Assembly (NCBI GenBank): GCA_037127315.1
Contig: JBBBDQ010000225.1
Location: 1,540,501 to 1,604,500 of the forward strand
Source of the DNA: Ascarosepion bandense
Lineage: Eukaryota; Mollusca; Cephalopoda; Sepiida; Sepiidae
DNA: 64,000 nucleotides
Reading direction: 5' to 3'
The position numbers and the translations under genes were made by a program. Shown here piece after piece: positions 58,001-64,000 of this stretch. The notes below the pieces were generated by a model, which made no database searches, was not told the origin of the DNA, and saw only the letters and a program-made list of their open reading frames with translations. Every line of letters begins with the position of its first letter. The stretch's first letter is position 1.

Positions 58001-58770
58001 AATGGAAATTCTTATTACAATTCAGCAACCCCTCTATTTTAAAAATAATTTTGAATATTTTTGTGTGTGTATAAACATGTTGATTTTTGTTAATACGGAT
58101 ATTCATACACAATATTATCAGAAAATAACAACAGTAACTATAGTAAATTTTAAATTTATTGGTAGTTTTCTTACAATTCCTCAACAAGCATCGTCATAAA
58201 TACCTAAAATACAATAAAATATTAGATTACTTCGAATATTATTAAAAAATTTTAAGATTATGGGGTAGTTATAAATTATCTAAAAAAAATTGTTCACATT
58301 ATATTCATCAAGTAATTCTTAGTTATATACCCTATAGAAAAAATTCAAACATGAGTGTATAAAGAGAGTTGTCAATACCTCATAAAAACACCCAACTTCA
58401 TGTTAAAAATATGCCTTTCTGTAATATTTTAGATTAAAAGTAAGTAACATTTGTTTAAAATCAGACTAATTAAACTTTAAATTAGCTAATTTTCCTCAGA
58501 TAAAGTTTCAGAAAGGTTTATTTATTTTTAAAAGATTTTTTAATAAAGGGAATTATGTGTTGACAGATTTACCAATATGGCCAATTTTTATCAATTTTAA
58601 TGGTTTAAAAAAAATTATTCCAATCAATTTAAATTCAGTTTGAAATACAGTAAAGTATTTTGTTTTTGGAAATATCAAATTTAATATATTAGATTGAAAT
58701 TAAAACTAAAATAAAAGTTTCAAGAAAGATTTTTCATTTTAAAAAATACATTTTAAACCTTAGGTTATGG
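55046..58770 (+). repeat. AT-rich 2-kb repeat family, copy C, interrupted
   Basis: Homology to copy A is seen at 55285-55640 (CGATTTGAAAATTCAAAAAT, CTGTTACC, GAAAATCTATTCTGAA, GCAATAAAACTGAGACATTA) and again at 58400-58770 (AAGTAAGTAACATTTGTTTA, CCAATCAATTTAAATTCAGT, TTGAAATTAAAACTAAAAT). The middle, about 55640-58400, is foreign or strongly diverged. Copies B and C lie head to head about 80 bp apart. Confidence 0.6.
55660..58390. other. Interruption of copy C, mixed unassigned sequence
   Basis: Includes a GT/GA run near 55920-55945 and poly-T near 57460-57481. At 56790-57780 a less AT-rich zone holds short open frames (one of 66 codons at 57574-57774) that match nothing I know. It may be a decayed element. 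The rest is AT-rich. Confidence 0.4.
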
Positions 58771-59689
58771 GTTAGACATATTAATTGCCATGGACATTTA
58801 AAAAAACAAAAAACAAAAAGTGCTTTATAAATATTTAAATGTTTTCTTTGAAGTTAAATTTTATTTTCAATCCATTCTTTTTTTCACTATGACATCTGAA
58901 TTTTAATACCCTGTGCATAGCAACACCATAATTAGACACAATATGAAAAATTGAAAAAAGGCTGTCAGAACAGCTTGTTGGTTATCAAAGTTTTTGCTTC
59001 AATTCAATATTGCATAGACGTGTGAATTTTTTCTGCTGAAAATTCTTTTGATATTTAATTATTTGATCTCCCATTTGTAGTCTGGACTTTTAATTGGCCT
59101 AAAATTATTTTTGCTACATGAGGAGAAAGCCACCCACTCTGACACACAATTTTAGTTTTGTTATGGTTTATAAAATGGCAAGTGTTCTAAAAATAGAAAA
59201 AGAAAAAAATAGACACACTGGCGCCAAGAATACAAAATTGGGCGGCAAAATAAGGAACCGTTTCTTTTGGTAGGAGTAAGAGTAGGAGTAAGAAGTAGGA
59301 GTTAAGGACAGTAGTTTTGTGTAGGAGATTTGAAAAGAGGAAGACGCTAGTCAGTTGACCACTAGAGTCCAGAAGGGATAGGCTCGTTTACTACTAGCGT
59401 CCCACAATGAAGAGAATTTAGCTAGTCTGCTCCTGTATCCACACAAAATTTAAAGGTTGTAACTTAATGTAAAAACAAAGTTTTATACCAAAAATAAACA
59501 TCATTAATTCAAGTTTGTGTTATCTTCTAATTATACCAAAATGAAGCAACACAACAGTTTAATATTAGGAGGTGGAAGTGTGTTAATTACAATAAAGAAT
59601 TTCTTTAAATACTACACTTATGTAAACCTAATAACAACGCCCTCATCTTTTTTTTTTTTTACAGTAAAGTTCCCCCTTTACAAATCCTG
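58771..59689. other. Gene-free stretch
   Basis: AT-rich except for 59210-59420, which has short GTAGGAGTAAGA-type tandem repeats (59270-59305) and CACTAGAGTCC/ACTAGCGTCC echoes. No protein or RNA gene was recognised. Confidence 0.45.
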
Positions 59690-62110
59690 GGGTTCACTCA
59701 AGGCCATTTCTGTGTATAGGAGAGGAAGATAATGGTTAACCCTAGCCTTGAACAGGTTAAGATTGTAGTGATCAGGGATGTATCATGTTGGGAATTGATT
59801 TCACAAGGCAGTGATTCATGTGAAGAAGTTGTTTGAGTGGAGCCTACTTCTTACTGATGGAATACAGAGGGAATGTGGATGGTCTGATACTATGTATATG
59901 ACATTGTCTGTTTTTGTTGTGAAGGTCTGACTCGGAATCAGGGAATGTAGCTCAAGCAATTAGCGATATAAAAAGGTGATAGAGCAGTGAGCGACTTCCC
60001 ATATCCCACCTGTAAAGATAGAGGATAGCATATGGAGTCAGGTACTTACTGGAGTGGTACAGGAAGTAAACTAATTTACCTGCATCCTTAGCAATGGGTT
60101 GTATGCACAAGTTCCACTTGAGGTCAAATGTGAGAGTTTGAGGCTCAATAGTTTTCAAGGCATGGTGCCTCCCAGACAGGACATCCATTCATCCTGATTG
60201 CTGATTTGACCCTGAACCAATGATAGAATAGCTTGGTCTTTGAATGTAACCAACCAGTTTTCACCCCATTGGGCTGTTTGTGCAAGATCAGAATAGAGAT
60301 CAGTCACCAATCTCTGACTATCAAAAGTCTTAGAGGTGTGCCTGTATATAGTTTTGGCATAGATGTTTACAAATGATCTGAGTATATTCTTAGGCAGATC
60401 ATTTATGTAAATTAAAAAGAGGGTTGTGCCGAGGAATGACCCCTGGGTGACACCTGTATTGAATGATAGGGCGCTGGTGCACTGGCCATAAAAAAACACC
60501 TTGAAGGACATACTTGTTTTATAATCAAGAAGACTCTTCCAGTGATTCCATAATTGGAGAGCTTGCGTATCATGTAATAAACCTTTGTGCGACACCTTGT
60601 TGAAGATACCTAATGCTATCATCCCGAAGATGTCTTTGTCATCAAGAACCTCACTGATTCTGTCAGTAATGGTAGTTATGATGTCAGCAGTGGTTTGGGC
60701 TGTTCGAAGCATATACTACTTGTTGCTGAAGAGATTATGCTTTTCTAGATGCTTTATTACCTTCTTATTGAGTATAGCTTCAAAAAGTTTACTGATGATT
60801 CTAAAGGGACTGATTGGTCTGTACTAGAAGTGGGAAAGATTGCATGTCCACATTCTTGAAAACAGAGCATTCACTTGACACCTTTTATAGGCTTGGGAAG
60901 GAGTTCTTCAAGCAACAGTTGAATAACTATGCTGAGATTGAGGATAATTCCAGGTTAATATTCTGAAGGACAACCACTGGAATTTTAGGATCTAGAGATT
61001 TTGTGTTGTAATGGTAATATTACTGAGATTGTGCTCGGTGAAACATGGAAAGTTGGGGAGGGATGGTCTTTGGGTAAATTTTTTATTTATTCCCTGAAGG
61101 CCTTTACCCCTTCAAATTTTTCCAAAACATCCTTATTTCCGTGCAAATGTATATGCTGAACTCAAATCGATAATTGTTTATTGAAGAAAACTACCTTTAT
61201 TGATGTTAATGACCAGAAAAAAAATCGAACTTTATCTCACCCCTAACCACCATTCTCATATCTGATTTAGTGCAGAATGACTTTGGGTGTAGGATGCTTA
61301 TTTCGGCCTATTTACTTCCTTTGTGCAATTACCACGCGATTTGTTTTTATTCGGAACTCAATTTCCACTGAAAGTTGCTTGTATTTGTGTTTTTTTTTTC
61401 TCCTATTAGCTTACTACGCCTAAAGTCATTCTGCACCGAATAACATTTTTCAATGGTGGCTACGGGGTGTGATAAACAGCGAGAAGTAGTTTGATTTTTT
61501 CTTTCCTGGTCGTTAACATCAATAAAGGTAGGTTTCTTCAATAAATAATTATCAATTTGAGTTCAGCATATACATTTGCACGGAAATAAGGATGTTTTGG
61601 AAAAATTTGAAGGGGAAAAGGCCTTCGGGGAATAAATAAAAAATTTACCGGTCTTTGTTGTCTTATGTTGTCAAAGATGTTTGCCTTGTCTTTATAATTG
61701 TGGGTACAGCTGCTTTACCTTTGCTCATGATTTGGTTAGTGATCTTCCAGAATTCACAGAATCCAATTTGTATCTTTTCAACTTTGGTTTGGACTGCTTA
61801 GTGTTTTCTTGAACTTTTTAGCAGTGACTGTGGGAAGTTCTGAATGCAGTGAGAGTCAAACTACATTGCTTCTTGTGATAGATATTGAAGTGGTTTAGTG
61901 AGTTATGGCTGTATTCAAGAGTAAACCAGGTATGACTGGTTGGTTTTTACTGGAATTTATTTTGGGTATAAAATTTTCCATTCCAAAAAGGATCCAATCA
62001 GTGACAAGGGCAGCAGTTTTGGAGGTAGATACTTGAAGAAGGTTGGGAGGGGAGCTTCCATCATGTAGGATTGAATATTGTCCCAGTCTCTTAAGCTGAC
62101 CAAGCATAGA
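59690..62110 (-). mobile_element. CR1/Jockey-like LINE, minus strand, decayed
   Basis: Read on the minus strand from 62107: LGQLKRLGQYSILHDGSSPP, LLQVSTSKTAALVTDWILFG and PVIPGLLLN (post-endonuclease region). LDSVNSGRSLTKS follows at about 61760, then, past a 577-bp insertion, LDPKIPVV(V)LQN-like and PVFKN remnants (about 60860-60990). Then come TADIITTITDRISEVLDDKD, GVTQGSFLGTTLFLIYINDL (the family's GVPQGSVLGP block) and FVNIYAKTIYRH where the catalytic YADD has become YAK-T. DLYSDLAQTAQWGENWLVTF follows (60155-60712). The end holds FDLKWN, IAKDAGKLVYFLYHSSKYLTP (in two parts) and a C-terminal SLPxxxFP-like remnant near 59740-59830. The longest open piece is 185 codons. Dead copy, 5'-truncated (no endonuclease core). 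Confidence 0.82.
61073..61649. mobile_element. Palindromic MITE with perfect 8-bp target duplication
   Basis: A 577-bp element whose ends are GGTAAATTTTTTATTTATTC and its reverse complement. The arms (61073-61290 and about 61425-61649) are about 220 bp long and roughly 90 per cent identical, with a unique centre of about 130 bp. It is flanked on both sides by GGTCTTTG (61065-61072 and 61650-61657). It splits the CR1-like LINE, whose reading continues on either side. Eight-base duplications are characteristic of hAT and P superfamilies; no transposase is encoded, so it is a non-autonomous element. The ends do not show the common CAG-type hAT terminus, so the superfamily is left open. Confidence 0.92.
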
Positions 62111-62522
62111 AATGAGTACAATATGAGAACCAGTAATATGGAGTGCTAGAGAAAATCATTAGCATCAAAAGAATGAAATATGAACTCTGGTAAAAAATGG
62201 TTACTGAAACATTAGGTTTATAAGTCCCAGAAATTCACATGCTATTGTCCTCAAGGACACATGGCTCAGTGGATATAGACATCAGTTAGTTCCAGTGACT
62301 TGACCCAAAGAGTTATGAGTTCAGTGTCAGAACAAATAACTTAGAAGAGTTAAGTTAAAGGGAGATAATTCATGGCTATCAGAAGTGGTATTGCACATGG
62401 AGTGAGAATGATCATAATAAAGGCTTTGGTTCTGAAGAAGGCTGGAGCTTACAATGGCTGAAATGATGTTAACATAGCAGCAAAGATGAGGACAATAGTT
62501 CGAATAATGTAAATAGTGCAGA
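62105..62522 (+). repeat. tRNA-headed SINE with extended 5' part
   Basis: 62105-62225 matches the spacer at 53378-53574 (CCAGTAATATGGAGTGCTAG, AATCATTAGCATCAAAA, ATATGAACTCTGGTAAAAAA). The SINE proper (about 62240-62522) has a good RNA polymerase III A box TGGCTCAGTGG (62262-62272) and a B-box-like GAGTTCAGTGTC (62317-62328) at a tRNA-like spacing. The family body is GTTAAAGGGAGATAATTCAT, and the tail is GCAGCAAAGATGAGGACAAT with AGTTCGAATAATGTAAATA. This is the best-preserved promoter of the family in the window. Confidence 0.88.
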
Positions 62523-63345
62523 ATCAATATACATTAGTATGCTAGTAAGCATGATCTACTTGTGACTCTGGCTACACCTCTAAAAATTTATCATATATGC
62601 ATATCATCTGGTGTTAAAACTACAGTCAACATATATAGAACATAGCTCCCAATTTTACTAATGGAGTGACAGCACCTTGAACTGTTATGGATGGCAACAG
62701 CAGTCTGACATGTACAGTGTCTTAAATCAAAATGGGGTTAAAAATCTGTACCCACAATATACAACTAAGAACCAAGAAATTGCTTGTCATACAAAATAGT
62801 GTCTTTTTAGTCGAGGCTGGCAGGGAAGTACAAACAATTACCATATTTTGAGCACAATAAAGTTGACCAGATCTCAATCTTGATTCTCTTTTTAAACAGC
62901 ACAGATTATAAATTCTTTACCAAAGGAAAACTTGGTTTTCTCGTTTGTCACCACATTCCAAATATATTTGTAATTTTAAATGCTGTGAAGAACCTTGCAT
63001 AATCTCCTAGGTCAAGTGATAATTGAATTTTTAAAAAATCTTTCATATAAAATTCCACAAAGAATAACCTTGTTTCTCCTGGATAAAATTAGCTAATATG
63101 GTAGGTAGCTACAAGATTCATTTTCACACTAGAAAGTGTTGATAGAGCAATCATTATTAAAATAGTTGATGCTAAATACATATAACATCATTTGATATGT
63201 TCTAAGAATCAATCTAAAAAGGAAAAATATGATAGATTAATTGAAAGTTTTAGGTATCTGTGAAATTTTAGTGTTTTAATTTCAATTTCTCTTCTTAATA
63301 CAATGAACCAAAGAAAGATATCTAAATCTAAACTTATTTATAAAT
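62523..63345. other. AT-rich stretch, nothing recognised
   Basis: No gene, RNA or repeat family could be identified. Confidence 0.5.
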
Positions 63346-63810
63346 GGAACTTTGTGTGTGTGTGTATCCGTTACCTATAGACTTCAAAATGGCTGAACCG
63401 AATTTCTTGAAAATTTACACAGTTGTACTATAAGCGTCTGTGAGTGTTCTTAGCTAGGTTTTGTGTCGAGGTACCCCCGATAAATATCGAAAATCGATAC
63501 TTGAAAAAATCGTGTTATAGAAGGAATGGTCCAATTTTAATCAAATTTGATACACTCATAGACAAGGACATAAGAAACGATATTCATAAGTTTCAAGGTT
63601 GCAGTTCTTACAACAGTGCAGAAAATTGATAATATATAAAAGGCAAGATGTTTGTGTGTGTGTCTGTTTGTCTGTATGTCCTTTATACAAATCCACAATT
63701 TTTATCTGATTCTCACCAAACAAATATTCTTTAGTCTGATCTCCAGGACCATGTATTAGTTTTAAAGCTTTCATTACACCTGAGCAATGCTGGGCTATAC
63801 TGCTAGTTTT
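63346..63810 (+). mobile_element. Possible non-autonomous Helitron-like element(s)
   Basis: Two related-looking modules. 63346-63520 has a GTGTGTGTGTAT run followed by CCGTTACCTATAGACTTCAA and AATGGCTGAACCGAATTTCT, a layout common near the ends of animal Helitron-like repeats. 63615-63810 begins TATATAAAAGGCAAGATGTT with a GTCTGTTTGTCTGTATGTCC run. It ends with a short stem-loop (CTGAGCAATGCTGGG) a few bases before CTAGT at about 63802-63806, as expected for a Helitron 3' terminus. No Rep-helicase is present. Resemblance only; the borders are tentative. Confidence 0.4.
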
Positions 63811-64000
63811 ACCATAAATACTGATTTTATTATCAGCTACAGAAACTAATAGAGAATAAAAAGAATAGACATGAAATAATCTTGACAAATTACTTTGTCA
63901 TAAAGTACAGTAGTTTTTGATGCAATTTTGCTGCATTTTTGTGAAAAATATTTTAACTACTAAGTAAATTTTTTTAAATTGAAACCTCTAAAATTTAAAT

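Noticed and set aside
62262..62328. A genuine tRNA gene
   Set aside because: The A and B boxes are present, but the sequence cannot form a full cloverleaf and recurs as a SINE head elsewhere in the window.

Overview
This is AT-rich animal (metazoan) nuclear DNA. It holds one partial protein-coding gene, and the remainder is mostly decayed transposable elements, SINEs and simple repeats. The gene is the last three coding exons (914-1090, 2184-2309, 4505-4565, + strand) of a front-end fatty acid desaturase of the FADS/delta-5/delta-6 type. GT-AG introns, the QIEHH third histidine box and the usual C-terminus support this. Long introns, long CA/GT/GA runs, several LINE clades, Penelope-like elements and a tRNA-headed SINE family suggest a mollusc, most likely a cephalopod such as an octopus. 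The organism call is inference from general resemblance, not a database match.

Layout. 1-4.9 kb: 3' end of the desaturase gene. 4.9-16.6 kb: gene-free AT-rich DNA with two copies of a dispersed repeat and a possible minus-strand LTR (12.8-13.8 kb). 16.6-25.5 kb: three decayed copies of one RTE-like LINE family. The minus-strand copy is interrupted by a solo LTR with a 4-bp target duplication. An 848-bp fold-back element lies at 21.55-22.40 kb. 26.5-31 kb: SINE pieces, a nested hairpin and a Penelope-like element with GIY-YIG remains and an unusual YRDD catalytic box. 31.7-33.4 kb: a short non-autonomous LTR retrotransposon. 33.5-36.8 kb: microsatellite and minisatellite DNA. 36.8-39.7 kb: SINE, then a second, canonical Penelope-like element on the minus strand, split by a third member of the same LTR family. 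40.1-42.6 kb: two head-to-tail 5'-truncated R4/Dong-like LINEs starting in TAA repeats; the first still has an open frame of about 540 codons. 43.3-48.4 kb: a nearly full-length, frameshifted Tx1/Nimbus-like LINE that is far richer in GC than its surroundings. 48.4-58.8 kb: three copies of an AT-rich repeat of about 2 kb with inverted termini, two of them head to head, with an inverted SINE pair nested in one. 59.7-62.1 kb: minus-strand CR1/Jockey-like LINE interrupted by a 577-bp palindromic element with a perfect 8-bp target duplication. 62.1-64 kb: SINE and a Helitron-like end.

Apart from the desaturase nothing here looks like a host gene, and I see no rRNA, tRNA gene, CRISPR array or bacterial-type system. 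The most informative signals are nested insertions: solo LTR in RTE LINE, palindromic MITE in CR1-like LINE, LTR in Penelope element, and SINE pair in the 2-kb repeat. They give a relative insertion history. The tandem R4-like copies with TAA junctions and the new-looking repeat families are also notable.
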